Of a stretch of DNA of 64,000 bases, positions 22,953-35,277 are shown in pieces. The stretch spans positions 124,001 through 188,000 of the forward strand of contig RQOL01000516.1 in the NCBI GenBank assembly GCA_013076295.1. Direction: 5' to 3'. A program made the position numbers and the translations under genes. The DNA is from Sanderia malayensis. Lineage: Eukaryota; Cnidaria; Scyphozoa; Semaeostomeae; Pelagiidae. Below the pieces are notes generated by a model, which searched no databases, was not told the origin of the DNA, and saw nothing but the letters and a program-made list of their open reading frames with translations. The first letter of the stretch is position 1. Each line of letters begins with the position of its first letter.

Positions 22953-24091
22953 GTCACTTTTAATGATTTCGCAATTTTGATGCAATTTTTCAAACTCTTT
23001 CAATTTCCATCAAATTTTGTGGAAAGTACAAATTTGGTGTGCTGAATTTCAATATGAAACTGGATTTTGAAATTTGCATGTTTTTGGGGCATACAACGGG
23101 GTATAAGGGGGCAACATGCAAATTTTCAAACTCGTTCAATTTGTATCAAATTTTGTGGAAAGTACAAGGTTGGTGTGCTGAATTTGAACATGAAGCTTGA
23201 AATTTTCATGTTTTGAGGGCATACAAGGTTGAAAGACGGGGCAATATGTAATTTTTCAAACTCGTTCAATTTGTATCAAATTTTGTGGAAAGTACAATTT
23301 TGGTATGATGACTTCCTACTTTTGCTGACTTCCCACCTTTTCTTGACTTCCCATTTTCCATTTTTGATAGCTTCCCATTTCTGATGACTTCCCCCTTTTC
23401 CTGCCTTCCCACTCTTCACTTTTGATGATTTCGCAAATTTTGATGCAATTTTTCAAACTCTTTGATTTTGCATCAAATTTGGCGAAAAGTACAGTTTTGG
23501 TGTGCTGAGTTTGAATATGAAACTGGCTCTTGAAATTTTCATGTTTTGTGGGCATACAACCGGGTAGAACGGGGCAATATGAAATTTTTCAAACCCGTTC
23601 AATGTGTATCACTAATTGTGGAAACTACAATTTTGGTATCATGACTTACAACTTTTGCTGACTTCCCACTTCCCAGTTTTGATGACTTCCCATTTCTAAT
23701 GACTTCCCACTTTTTCCTGCCTTCCCACTCTTCCCTTTTGATGAATTGGCAATTTTGATGAATTCGCAATTTGCATCAAGTTTAGTGGAAAGTACAATCT
23801 TGGTGTGCTAAGTTTGAACATGAAACTGGTTTTTGAAAGTTTCATGTTTTCAAACTCTTTCAATTTGCATCAATTTTTGTGGAAAGTGCAATCTTGGTGT
23901 GCTAAGTTTGAACATGAGACTGGTTTTTGAAAGTTTCATGTTTTCAAACTCTTTCAATTTGAATCAATTTTTGTGGAAAGTGCAATCTTGGTGTGCTAAG
24001 TTTGAACATGAGACTGGTTTTTGAAAGTTTCATGTTTTCAAACTCTTTCAATTTGCATCAAAATTTGTGGAAAGTACAGATTTGGTATGAT
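22953..24091 (+). repeat. Gamma higher-order repeat, partial unit 2
   Basis: Ends after three more 94 bp short B forms (about 23,777-24,037). Position 23651 onward equals the first 441 bp of the window. The same unit reappears near 42,080-42,840 with only two short forms. Confidence 0.8.
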
Positions 24092-24498
24092 GACTTCCCA
24101 CTCTGCTGACTTCCCACTTTTTCTTGACTTCCCACTTTCCAATTTTTATGACTTCCCACTTTTGCCTGACTTCACACTTCCCATTTTTGACGATTTGCAA
24201 CATTTGATGCAATTTTTCAAACTCTTTCAATTTGCATCAAATTTTGTGCAAAGTACAAATTTGATGTGCTGAATTTGAAAAGGAAGCTTGTTTTTGTAAT
24301 TTTCATACTTTGAGGGCATACAAGGTTGAAAAAGGGGGCAATATGCAAGTTTTCAAACTCGTTCAATTTGTATCAAATTTTGTGGAAAGTACAATTTTGG
24401 TATGATGACTTCCCACCTTTGCTGACTTCCCACTTTTCTTGACTTCCCATTTTCCACATTTGATGACTTCCCACTTTTGGTGGTTTCCCACTCTTTGT
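24092..24498 (+). repeat. A / B linker into alpha
   Basis: A to about 24,205, a B monomer of the GAAAAGGAAGCTTG type, then A to C12. Unlike later alpha units there is no D before this C. Confidence 0.7.
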
Positions 24499-24702
24499 CA
24501 GATAAAGTGGGGCTCTTCAATGTGATTATTCCGTTGAACCTCCTTTGTTTCTTTCCAAAGTTAATGCCCGTGACACTAGCTGTAGGAAGAGTGGATACGA
24601 TAATTCGTGTATGCTTTATTGAAATTCTGTTCATTCTGTGTGATGTCCGCTTGCCTTATCTATGGGAAGCGAATGTCACCATAATTAGATAAAACCACTT
24701 TT
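24499..24702 (+). repeat. Module C copy 12 (short form)
   Basis: AATGCCCGTG subtype with CATTCTGTGTGATGTCC (A to T). Open frame. Confidence 0.85.
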
Positions 24703-24894
24703 GGTAGCTTCCCACTTCCCACTTTTGGTGACTTCCCACTTTTGTGATTTCCCACTTTTCCCGTCTTCCCACCTCCCACTTTTGATGACTTCTCATTTTT
24801 GATGCCATTTTTCAAACTCTTTCATTTTCCATCAAATTTTGTGGTAAGTACAAAATTGGTATGATGACTTCCTACTTTTGGTGACTTCCCACAT

Positions 24895-24979
24895 TTAGTA
24901 ATATTCAAATTTTCCATCTCCTTCAATTTCGAAATATAGGATAGTAAATATAGTACAAACAGTAGAAATACAAAAATAC
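24895..24979 (+). repeat. Module D copy 9
   Basis: AGTAGAAAT subtype, identical by eye to D3. Confidence 0.8.
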
Positions 24980-25511
24980 AATTTTGGTATGATGACTTCC
25001 CACCTTTGCTGATTTCCCACTTTTTCTTCACTTCCAGATTCGACTTTTGATCACTTCCCACTTTTGATGACTTCCCACTTTACCTCTCTTCGCACTTCCC
25101 ACCTTTGATGACTTCCAATTTTTAATGCAAGTTTTCCATCTCTTTTAATTTGCACCAAATTTTGTGGAAAATACAAATATGGTGTGGTGAATTTGAATAT
25201 GACACTGGTTTTTGAAATTTGCATGCTTTGAGGGCATAAAGGGGCGTAAAAGGGGCATTATGCAATTCTTCAAACTCGTTGAATTTGCATCAAATTTGGT
25301 GGAAAATACAATTTTGCTATGATGATTTCCCACTTTTGATAGCTTCCCATTTTTGATGCATTTTTTCAAACTCTTTCAATTTGTATCCAATTTGGTGGAA
25401 AGTACAATTTTGTATGATGATTTCCCACTTCTGCTCACTTCCCACTTTTTCTTGACATTTCACTTCCCACTTTTGACGACTTCCCTCTTTTGGTGACTTC
25501 CCACTTTTTGT

Positions 25512-25735
25512 CAAATAAAGTGAGTTTCTCTCAGATAAAGTCGGTTTTCCTCAATATAATTATTCCGTTGAAGCTCGTTTGTTTTTTTCCAAATTTTATC
25601 TCCCGTGACAATAGCTGTAGGAAGAGTGGATATGATAATTCATGTATGCTTTACTGAGATTCTGTTCACACTTTGTGATGTCCGCTTGCCTTATCTATGG
25701 GAAGCGAATGTCGCCATAATCATATAAACCACTCT
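25512..25735 (+). repeat. Module C copy 13 (long form, frame broken)
   Basis: CAAATAAAGTGAG left end. AAATTTTATCTCCCG carries an extra base compared with C6 and breaks the frame. Confidence 0.85.
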
Positions 25736-25856
25736 TGGTAGCTTTCTATTCCCCACTTTTGGTGACTTCCCACTTCTGCTGACGTCCCACTTTTTCTTGA
25801 CATTCCACTTCCCACTTTTGACGACTTCCCCTTTTTGGGGACTTCCCACTTTTTCT

Positions 25857-26081
25857 CAGATAAAGAGGGTTTTTCTCAGATAAAGTTGGTTTTCCTCAAT
25901 ATAATTATTCCGATTGAGATCATTTGTTTTTTTCCAAATTTAACGCCCATGACACTAGGTGTAAGAAGAGTGGATAGGATAGTTCGCGTATGCTTTATTG
26001 AGATTCTGTTCATACTTTGTGATGTCCGCTTGCCTTATCTATGGGAAGCGAAAGTCACCATAATCAGATAAACCCACTTTT
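25857..26081 (+). repeat. Module C copy 14 (long form)
   Basis: 345 bp after C13. GAGGG left end, intact AAACCCACTTTT right end, open frame. Confidence 0.85.
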
Positions 26082-27041
26082 GGTAGCTTCCCACTTCCCA
26101 CTTTTGGTGACTTCCCACTTTTGATGACTTCCCACTTTTTCCTGTCTTCCCACTTCGCACCTTTGATGACTTCCCACTTTTGATGCCATTTTTTAAACTC
26201 TTTCAATTTCCATCAAATTCTGTGGAAAGTACAATTTTGGTATGATGATTCCCACTCTGCTGACTTCCCACTTTTTCTTGACTTCCCCACTTTCCAATTT
26301 TATGACTTCCCACTTTTGCCTGACTTCACACTTCCCATTTTTGACGATTTGCAACATTTGATGCAATTTTTCAAACTCGTTCAATTTGCATCAAATTCTG
26401 TGGAAAGTATATTTTTGGTATGATGACTTCCCACTTCTTATGACTTCCCACTTTTTCCTCACTTCCCACTTCCCACTTTTGATGACTTCCCACTATTGAA
26501 TACTTCCCACATTTTCCTTACTTCGCACTTCCCAATATTGATGACTTCCCACTTTTGTTGCAATTTTTCAAACTCTTTCAATTTGCATCAAACTTTGTGG
26601 AAAGTACAATTTTGGTATGATGACTTCCCACTTCTGATGACTTCCCACTTTTTCCTGCCTTCCCACTCTTCACTTTTGATGACTTCCCACTTTTGATGCA
26701 ATTTTTCAAACTCTTTCAATTTGCTCAAAATTTTGTGCAAAGTACAAATTTGGTGTGCTGAATTTGAAAAGGAAGCTGGTTTTTGTAATTTTCATGCTTT
26801 GAGGGCATACAAGGTTGAAAAAGGGGGCAATTTGCAAGTTTTCAAACTCGTTTAATTTGTATCAAATTTTGTGGAAAGTACAATTTTGGTATGATGACTT
26901 CCCACCTTTGCTGACTTTCCACTTTTTCTTGACTTCCCATTTTCCACTTTTGATGACTTCCCATATTTGATGACTTCCCACTTTACCTGACTTCCCACTC
27001 CCCACTTTTGACGACCTCCTACTTTTGGTGACTTCCCACTT
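26082..27041 (+). repeat. Alpha A/B mosaic, unit 1
   Basis: A tracts separated by half B units near 26,185, 26,355 and 26,565, and one full B near 26,700-26,890. The 26,240-26,310 part has several one-base differences from the +3,574 copy (GATGATTCCC, CTTCCCCACTTTCC). Confidence 0.75.
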
Positions 27042-27126
27042 TTAGTAATATTCAAATTTTCCATCTCGTTCAAGTTGGAAATATGCCATAGTAAATATAG
27101 TACAAACAGTACAAATATAAAAATAC
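27042..27126 (+). repeat. Module D copy 10
   Basis: ATGCCATAG subtype. First D of the 840 bp pair. Confidence 0.8.
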
Positions 27127-27232
27127 AATTTTGGTATGATGACTTCCCACCTTTGCTGACTTCCCACTTTTCTTGACTTCCCATTTTCCACATTTGATGA
27201 CTTCCCACTTTTGGTGGTTTCCCACTCTTTGT

Positions 27233-27436
27233 CAGATAAAGTGGGGCTCTTCAATGTAATTATTCCGTTGAACCTTCTTTGTTTCTTTCCAAAGTTAATG
27301 GCCGTGACACTAGCTGTAGGAAGAGTGGATACGATAATTCGTGTATGCTTTATTGAGATTCTGTTCATACTGTGTGATGTCCGCTTGCCTTATCCATGGG
27401 AAGCGAATGTCACCATAATCAGATAAAGCCACTTTT
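27233..27436 (+). repeat. Module C copy 15 (short form)
   Basis: AATGGCCGTG and TATCCATGG subtype. Open frame. Confidence 0.85.
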
Positions 27437-27881
27437 GGTAGCTTCCCACTTCCCACTTTTGGTGACTTCCCACTTTTGATGATTTCCCACTTTTCCCGTC
27501 TTCCCACCTCCCACTTTTGATGACTTCTCACTTTTGATGCAATTTTTCAAACTCTTTCAATTTGCATCAAATTTTGTGCAAAGTACAAATTTGATGTGCT
27601 GAATTTGAAAAGGAAGCTTGTTTTTGTAATTTTCATACTTTGAGGGCATACAAGGTTGAAAAAGGGGGCAATATGCAAGTTTTCAAACTCGTTCAATTTG
27701 TATCAAATTTTGTGGAAAGTACAATTTTGGTATGATGACTTCCCACTTTGCTGACTTCCCACTTTTTCTTGACTTCCCATTTTCCACTTTTGATGACTTC
27801 CCATATTTGATGACTTCCCACTTTACCTGACTTCCCACTCCCCACTTTTGACGACCTCCTACTTTTGGTGACTTCCCACTT

Positions 27882-27965
27882 TTAGTAATATTCAAATTTT
27901 CCATCTCGTTCAAGTTGGAAATACGCCATAGTAAATATAGTACAAACAGTACAAATATAAAATAC
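27882..27965 (+). repeat. Module D copy 11
   Basis: ACGCCATAG variant and one A shorter (ATAAAATAC). That deletion joins neighbouring minus-strand frames into a chance 174-codon frame. Confidence 0.8.
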
Positions 27966-28071
27966 AATTTTGGTATGATGACTTCCCACCTTTGCTGACT
28001 TCCCACTTTTCTTGACTTCCCATTTTCCACATTTGATGACTTCCCACTTTTGGTGGTTTCCCACTCTTTGT

Positions 28072-28275
28072 CAGATAAAGTGGGGCTCTTCAATGTGATT
28101 ATTCCGTTGAACCTCCTTTGTTTCTTTCCAAAGTTAATGCCCGTGACACTAGCTGTAGGAAGAGTGGATACGATAATTCGTGTATGCTTTATTGAAATTC
28201 TGTTCATTCTGTGTGATGTCCGCTTGCCTTATCTATGGGAAGCGAATGTCACCATAATTAGATAAAAACACTTTT
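28072..28275 (+). repeat. Module C copy 16 (short form)
   Basis: Same subtype as C12, with the right end changed to AAAAACACTTTT. Open frame. Confidence 0.85.
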
Positions 28276-28468
28276 GGTAGCTTCCCACTTCCCACTTTTG
28301 GTGACTTCCCACTTTTGATGATTTCCCACTTTTCCCGTCTTCCCACCTCCCACTTTTGATGACTTCTCATTTTTGATGCCATTTTTCAAACTCTTTCATT
28401 TTCCATCAAATTTTGTGGTAAGTACAAAATTGGTATGATGACTTCCTACTTTTGGTGACTTCCCACAT

Positions 28469-28553
28469 TTAGTAATATTCAAATTTTCCATCTCCTTCAA
28501 TTTCGAAATATAGGATAGTAAATATAGTACAAACAGTAGAAATACAAAAATAC
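28469..28553 (+). repeat. Module D copy 12
   Basis: AGTAGAAAT subtype, +3,574 from D9. Confidence 0.8.
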
Positions 28554-29085
28554 AATTTTGGTATGATGACTTCCCACCTTTGCTGATTTCCCACTTTTTC
28601 TTCACTCCCAGATTCGACTTTTGATCACTTCCCACTTTTGACGACTTCCCACTTTACCTCTCTTCGCCCTTCCCACCTTTGATGACTTCCAATTTTTAAT
28701 GCAAGTTTTTCATCTTTTTTAATTTGCACCAAATTTTGTGGAAAATACAAATATGGTGTGGTGAATTTGAATATGACACTGGTTTTTGAAATTTGCATGC
28801 TTTGAGGGCATAAAGGGGCGTAAAAGGGGCATTATGCAATTTTTCAAACTCGTTGAATTTGCATCAAATTTGGTGGAAAATACAATTTTGCTATGATGAT
28901 TTCCCACTTTTGATAGCTTCCCATTTTTGATGCATTTTTTCAAACTCTTTCAATTTGTATCCAATTTGGTGGAAAGTACAATTTTGTATGATGATTTCCC
29001 ACTTCTGCTCACTTCCCACTTTTTCTTGACATTTCACTTCCCACTTTTGACGACTTCCCTCTTTTGGTGACTTCCCACTTTTTGT

Positions 29086-29310
29086 CAAATAAAGTGAGTT
29101 TCTCTCAGATAAAGTCGGTTTTCCTCAATATAATTATTCCGTTGAAGCTCGTTTGTTTTTTTCCAAATTTTATCTTCCGTGACAATAGCTGTAGGAAGAG
29201 TGGATATGATAATTCATGTATGCTTTACTGAGATTCTGTTCATACTTTGTGATGTCCGCTTGCCTTATCTATGGGAAGCGAATGTCGCCATAATCATATA
29301 AACCACTCTT
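29086..29310 (+). repeat. Module C copy 17 (long form, frame broken)
   Basis: Carries TTTTATCTTCCG, a further change from C13. Frame interrupted. Confidence 0.85.
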
Positions 29311-29430
29311 GGTAGCTTTCCATTCCCCACTTTTGGTGACTTCCCACTTCTGCTGACGTCCCACTTTTTCTTGACATTCCACTTCCCACTTTTGACGACT
29401 TCCCCTTTTTGGGGACTTCCCACTTTTTCT

Positions 29431-29655
29431 CAGATAAAGAGGGTTTTTCTCAGATAAAGTTGGTTTTCCTCAATATAATTATTCCGATTGAGATCATTTG
29501 TTTTTTTCCAAATTTAACGCCCATGACACTAGGTGTAAGAAGAGTGGATAGGATAATTCGCGTATGCTTTATTGAGATTCTGTTCATACTTTGGAATGTC
29601 CGCTTGCCTTATCTATGGGAAGCGAAAGTCACCATAATCAGATAAACCCACTTTT
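29431..29655 (+). repeat. Module C copy 18 (long form)
   Basis: TTTGGAATGTCC replaces TTTGTGATGTCC. Frame still open. Confidence 0.85.
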
Positions 29656-30615
29656 GGTAGCTTCCCACTTCCCACTTTTGGTGACTTCCCACTTTTGATG
29701 ACTTCCCACTTTTTCCTGTCTTCCCACTTCGCACCTTTGATGACTTCCCACTTTTGATGCCATTTTTTAAACTCTTTCAATTTCCATCAAATTCTGTGGA
29801 AAGTACAATTTTGGTATGATGACTTCCCACTCTGCTGACTTCCCACTTTTTCTTGACTTCCCACTTTCCAATTTTTATGACTTCCCACTTTTGCCTGACT
29901 TCACACTTCCCATTTTTGACGATTTGCAACATTTGATGCAATTTTTCAAACTCGTTCAATTTGCATCAAATTCTGTGGAAAGTATATTTTTGGTATGATG
30001 ACTTCCCACTTCTTATGACTTCCCACTTTTTCCTCACTTCCCACTTCCCACTTTTGATGACTTCCCACTATTGAATACTTCCCACATTTTCCTTACTTCG
30101 CACTTCCCAATATTGATGACTTCCCACTTTTGTTGCAATTTTTCAAACTCTTTCAATTTGCATCAAACTTTGTGGAAAGTACAATTTTGGTATGATGACT
30201 TCCCACTTCTGATGACTTCCCATTTTTTCCTGCCTTCCCACTCTTCACTTTTGATGACTTCCCACTTTTGATGCAATTTTTCAAACTCTTTCAATTTGCT
30301 CAAAATTTTGTGCAAAGTACAAATTTGGTGTGCTGAATTTGAAAAGGAAGCTGGTTTTTGTAATTTTCATGCTTTGAGGGCATACAAGGTTGAAAAAGGG
30401 GGCAATTTGCAAGTTTTCAAACTCGTTTAATTTGTATCAAATTTTGTGGAAAGTACAATTTTGGTATGATGACTTCCCACCTTTGCTGACTTTCCACTTT
30501 TTCTTGACTTCCCATTTTCCACTTTTGATGACTTCCCATATTTGATGACTTCCCACTTTACCTGACTTCCCACTCCCCACTTTTGACGACCTCCTACTTT
30601 GGTGACTTCCCACTT

Positions 30616-30700
30616 TTAGTAATATTCAAGTTTTCCATCTCGTTCAAGTTGGAAATATGCCATAGTAAATATAGTACAAACAGTACGAATATAAAAATAC
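30616..30700 (+). repeat. Module D copy 13
   Basis: Has ATTCAAGTTTTCC and AGTACGAAT substitutions. Confidence 0.8.
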
Positions 30701-30806
30701 AATTTTGGTATGATGACTTCCCACCTTTGCTGACTTCCCAGTTTTCTTGACTTCCCATTTTCCACATTTGATGACTTCCCACTTTTGGTGGTTTCCCACT
30801 CTTTGT

Positions 30807-31010
30807 CAGATAAAGTGGGGCTCTTCAATGTAATTATTCCGTTGAACCTTCTTTGTTTCTTTCCAAAGTTAATGGCCGTGACACTAGCTGTAGGAAGAGT
30901 GGATACGATAATTCGTGTATGCTTTATTGAGATTCTGTTCATACTGTGTGATGTCCGCTTGCCTTATCCATGGGAAGCGAATGTCACCATAATCAGATAA
31001 AGCCACTTTT
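30807..31010 (+). repeat. Module C copy 19 (short form)
   Basis: Counterpart of C15 at +3,574. Open frame. Confidence 0.85.
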
Positions 31011-31454
31011 GGTAGCTTCCCACTTCCCACTTTTGGTGACTTCCCACTTTTGATGATTTCCCACTTTTCCCGTCTTCCCACCTCCCACTTTTGATGACTT
31101 CTCACTTTTGATGCAATTTTTCAAACTCTTTCAATTTGCATCAAATTTTGTGCAAAGTACAAATTTGATGTGCTGAATTTGAAAAGGAAGCTTGTTTTTG
31201 TAATTTTCATACTTTGAGGGCATACAAGGTTGAAAAAGGGGGCAATATGCAAGTTTTCAAACTCGTTCAATTTTTATCAAATTTTGTGGAAAGTACAATT
31301 TTGGTATGATGACTTCCCACTTTGCTGACTTCCCACTTTTTCTTGACTTCCCATTTTCCACTTTTGATGACTTCCCATATTGATGACTTCCCACTTTACC
31401 TGACTTCCCACTCCCCACTTTTGACGACCTCCTACTTTTGGTGACTTCCCACTT

Positions 31455-31539
31455 TTAGTAATATTCAAATTTTCCATCTCGTTCAAGTTGGAAATATGCC
31501 ATAGTAAATATAGTACAAACAGTACAAATATAAAAATAC
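31455..31539 (+). repeat. Module D copy 14
   Basis: 839 bp after D13. ATGCCATAG subtype. Confidence 0.8.
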
Positions 31540-31645
31540 AATTTTGGTATGATGACTTCCCACCTTTGCTGACTTCCCACTTTTCTTGACTTCCCATTTT
31601 CCACATTTGATGACTTCCCACTTTTGGTGGTTTCCCACTCTTTGT

Positions 31646-31849
31646 CAGATAAAGTGGGGCTCTTCAATGTGATTATTCCGTTGAACCTCCTTTGTTTCTT
31701 TCCAAAGTTAATGCCCGTGACACTAGCTGTAGGAAGAGTGGATACGATAATTCGTGTATGCTTTATTGAAATTCTGTTCATACTGTGTGATGTCCGCTTG
31801 CCTTATCTATGGGAAGCGAATGTCACCATAATTAGATAAAACCACTTTT
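31646..31849 (+). repeat. Module C copy 20 (short form)
   Basis: Opens a third alpha unit that is cut short at about 31,945. Open frame. Confidence 0.85.
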
Positions 31850-33870
31850 GGTAGCTTCCCACTTCCCACTTTTGGTGACTTCCCACTTTTGATGATTTCC
31901 CACTTTTCCCGTCTTCCCACCTCCCACTTTTGATGACTTCTCATTTTTGATGCCATTTTTCAAACTCTTTCAATTTCCATCAAATTCTGTGGAAAATACA
32001 ATTTTGGTATGATGACCTCCCAATTCTGATGGCTTCCCACTTTTTCTCGACTTCCCACTTTCCAGTTTTGATGACTTCCCATTTCTGATGACTTCCCACT
32101 TTTCCCTGACTTTCCACTTCCCACATTTAATGAATTCCCACTTTTCATGCAATTTTTCAAACTCGTTCAACTTGCATCAAATTTGCGAAAAGTACAGTTT
32201 TGGTGTGCTGAATTTGAATATGAAACTTGTTTTTGAAATTTTCATGTTTTTGGGGCATACAACGGGGTATAAGGGGGCAACATGCAATTTTTCAAACTCG
32301 TTGAATTTGCATCAAATTTGGTGGAAAATACAATTTTGCTATGATGATTTCCCACTTTTGATAGCTTCCCATTTTTGATGCATTTTTTCAAACTCGTTCA
32401 ATTTGTATCAATTTTTGTGGAAAGTACAAGTTTGGTGTTATGAAATTAAATATTGAACTTGTTTTTTGAACTCTTTATGCTTTGGGGGAATAGGACGTTG
32501 TAGAAGGGGGAACATGCAAAATTTTCAAACTCCTTTAATTTGTATCAAATTTTGTGGAAAGTGCAAATTTGGTGTGCTGAATTTGAACATGAAGCTAGTT
32601 TTTGAAATTTTTATGTTTTGAGGGCATCCAAGGTTGTAAAAGGGGGCAATATGCAATTTTTCAAACTCGTTCAATTTGTATCAAATTTCGTTGAAAATAA
32701 AATTTCGGTGTTATGAAATTAAATATTTAACTTGTTTTTTGAACTCTTTATGCTTTGGGGGAATAGGACGGTGTAGAAGGGGAATATGCAAATTTTCAAA
32801 CTCCTTCAATTTGTATCAAATTCTGTGGAAAGTACAAATTTGGTGTGCTGAATTTGAACATGAAGCTGGTTTTTGAAATTTTCATGTTTTGAGGGCATAC
32901 AAGGTTGTAAAAGGGGGCAATATGCAATTTTTCAAACTCGTTCAATTTGTATTAAATTTTGCGGAAAGTACAATTTTTGTATGATGACTTCCTACTCTTG
33001 CTGACTTCCCACGTTTTCCTGACTTCCCATTTTCCATTTTTGATAACTTCCCACTTCTGATGATTTCCTAATTTTTCCTGCCTTCCCATTCTTCACTTTT
33101 GATGACTTCCCAACTTTTTCAAACTTCTCCAATCCGTATCAAATTTTGTGGAAAGTACACATTTGGTGTGCTGAAATCGAATATGAAGTTGGTTTCTGAA
33201 ACTTTCTTGTTTTGAGGGCATAAAACGGAGTAAAAAAGGGCAATATGCATTTTTTGAAAATCGTTGAATTTGCATCAAATTTTGTGTAAAGTACAGGTTT
33301 TCTGTGCTGAATTAGAATATGAAACTGGTCTTTGAAATTTTAATCTTTTGAGGGCATAAAACGTGCTAAAAGGGGCAATATGCAATTTTTCAAGCTCGTT
33401 CAACTTGAATCAAAAATTGTGGAAAGTGCATTTTCGGTGTGCTGAAATTGAATATGAAACTTGTTTTTTGAAATTTTAATGTTTTGGGGAATGAGACGGG
33501 GTAGTAGAAGCGGGCAATATGCAATTTTCAAACCCGTTCAATTTGTATCAAATTTTGTGGAAAGTACAAATTTGGTATGATGACTTCCCACTTCTTATGA
33601 CTTCCCACTTTTTCCTGACTTTCCATTTTCCATTTTTGATAACTTCCCACTTCTGATGATTTCCCACCTTTTCCTGCCTTCCCACTCTTCACTTTTGATG
33701 ACTTCCCACTTTTGATGCAATTTTTCAAACTCTTTCAATTTGCATCAAATTTTGTGCAAAGTACAGTTTTGGTGTGCTGAATTTGAATATGAAACTTGTT
33801 TTTGATATTTGTATATTTTGAGGGCATACAACAGGGTAAAACGAAGCAATATCCAATTTTTCAAACTCGT
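31850..33870 (+). repeat. A then long B run
   Basis: A to 31960, half B, A to 32145, then mostly B with A at about 32,340-32,375, 32,985-33,115 and 33,580-33,715. Matches 59426-61342 at +27,472 bp. Confidence 0.8.
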
Positions 33871-34446
33871 TCAATGTGTATCAATATTTGTGGAAAGTAC
33901 AATTTTGGTATTATGCATTGACTTCCCAACTTTTTGGCCTGATTTCCCATACCTACTTTTTCTCCGACCTATTCCCACTTTCCCCACTTTCTTGGTTTGG
34001 GCTTCCCCACTTCTGGATGACATTCCCACTTTTTCCCCTACCGGTTCCCACTCGTTCACTTTTTGGATGGCTTCCCCCACTTCTGAATGACTTCCCACTT
34101 TTTTCCCCTGTCTCTTCCCACTCTTCCCTTTAGGTGATTTCGCAATTTTGATGCAATTTTTTTCAAACTCTTTCAATTTGCATCAAATTTTGTGGAAAAT
34201 ACAAATTTGGTGTGTTGAATTTGAACATGAAACTAGTTTCTTGGAAATTTCATGTTTTGAGGGCATAAAAGGGAGTAAAAGGGGGGCAACATGCCAAATT
34301 TTCAAACTCGTTCAATTGGTATCAAATTTGTCGAAAGTACACGTTTGGTGTGCTGAATTTGAACATGAAGCTGTTTTTGAAATTGTCATGTTTTGAGGGC
34401 ATACAAGGATGTAAGAGGGGGCAATATGCAAATTTTTCAAACTCGT
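33871..34446 (+). other. Irregular, indel-rich patch of B-A-B
   Basis: Between the anchors TCAATGTGTATC (33871) and TCAATTTGTATC (34447) this segment is 576 bp. The homologous interval is 528 bp at both 37734-38262 and 61343-61871. The excess is scattered single and double base additions (CTTTTTGGCCTG, TTTTTCCCCTACCGG, GGGGGGCAAC, ATGCCAAATTTTC). This looks like uncorrected read error or a gap patch. Real local mutation is less likely. Confidence 0.7.
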
Positions 34447-35277
34447 TCAATTTGTATCAAATTTTGTGGAAAGTACAAATTTGGTATGATGACTTTCTTC
34501 TTTTGCTGACTTCCCACGTTTTCTTGACTTCCCATTTTCCATTTTGATAACTTCCCACTTCTGATGACTTCCCACTTTTTCCTACCTTCCCACTCGTCAC
34601 TTTTGATGATTTCGCAATTTTGATGCAATTTTTCAAACTCTTTCAATTTCCATCAAATTTTGTGGAAAGTACAAATTTGGTGTGCTGAAATTCAATATGA
34701 AACTGCATTTTGAAATTTGCATGTTTTTGGGGCATACAACGGGGTATAAGGGGGCAACATGCAAATTTTCAAACTCGTTCAATTTGTATCAAGTTTAGTG
34801 GAAAGTACAACTTTGGTGTGTTGAATTTGAACGTGAAACTGGTTTGTGAAATTTTCATGTTTTGAGGGCATACAAGGTTGTAAGAGGGGCAATATGCAAT
34901 TTTTCAAACTCTTTCAATTTGCATCAAATTTTGTGGAAAGTGCAATCTTGGTGTGCTAAGTTTGAACATGAAACTGGTTTTTGAAAGTTTCATGTTTTCA
35001 AACTCTTTCAATTTGCATCAAATTTTGTGGAAAGTACAGATTTGGTGTGCTGAATTTGAACATGAAACTAGTTTCTGAAATTTTCATGTTTTGAGGCATA
35101 AAAGGGAGTAAAAGGGGCAACATGCAAATTTTCAAACTCGTTCAATTGGTATCAAATATTGTCGAAAGTACACGTTTGGTGTGCTGAATTTGAACATGAA
35201 GCTTGTTTTTGAAACTGTCATGTTTTGAGGGCATACAAGGTTGTAGGAGGGGGCAATATGCAATTTTTCAAACTCGT
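34447..35277 (+). repeat. B-rich 831 bp segment duplicated downstream
   Basis: Its landmarks recur at +831 in 35278 onward. It shares scattered one-base deletions (CATTTTGATAAC, GAGGCATAAAAGGG) with the neighbouring irregular patch. Confidence 0.65.

Larger units (their letters stand above)
24499..28071 (+). repeat. Alpha higher-order repeat, unit 1 (about 3.57 kb)
   Basis: Order: C12, D9, C13, C14, A/B mosaic, D10, C15, B, D11, then C16 opens the next unit. Internal landmarks recur at +3,574 bp in unit 2. The D10/C15 and D11/C16 pair is an 840 bp duplication nested in the unit. Confidence 0.85.
28072..31645 (+). repeat. Alpha higher-order repeat, unit 2
   Basis: Same module order as unit 1, with constant spacing of 3,574-3,575 bp between matching landmarks. 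Followed by a fragment 31646-31945. Confidence 0.85.

Noticed and set aside
27683..28207. Longest frame, 174 codons on the minus strand
   Set aside because: It is the complement of C plus D plus A sequence, rich in Lys/Ser/Gly repeats. It exists only because one A is missing in D11; sister units split it in two.
33809..34176. Overlapping frames on both strands with Pro/Phe/Ser-rich translation
   Set aside because: They arise in the indel-rich patch and are absent from both clean homologous copies.
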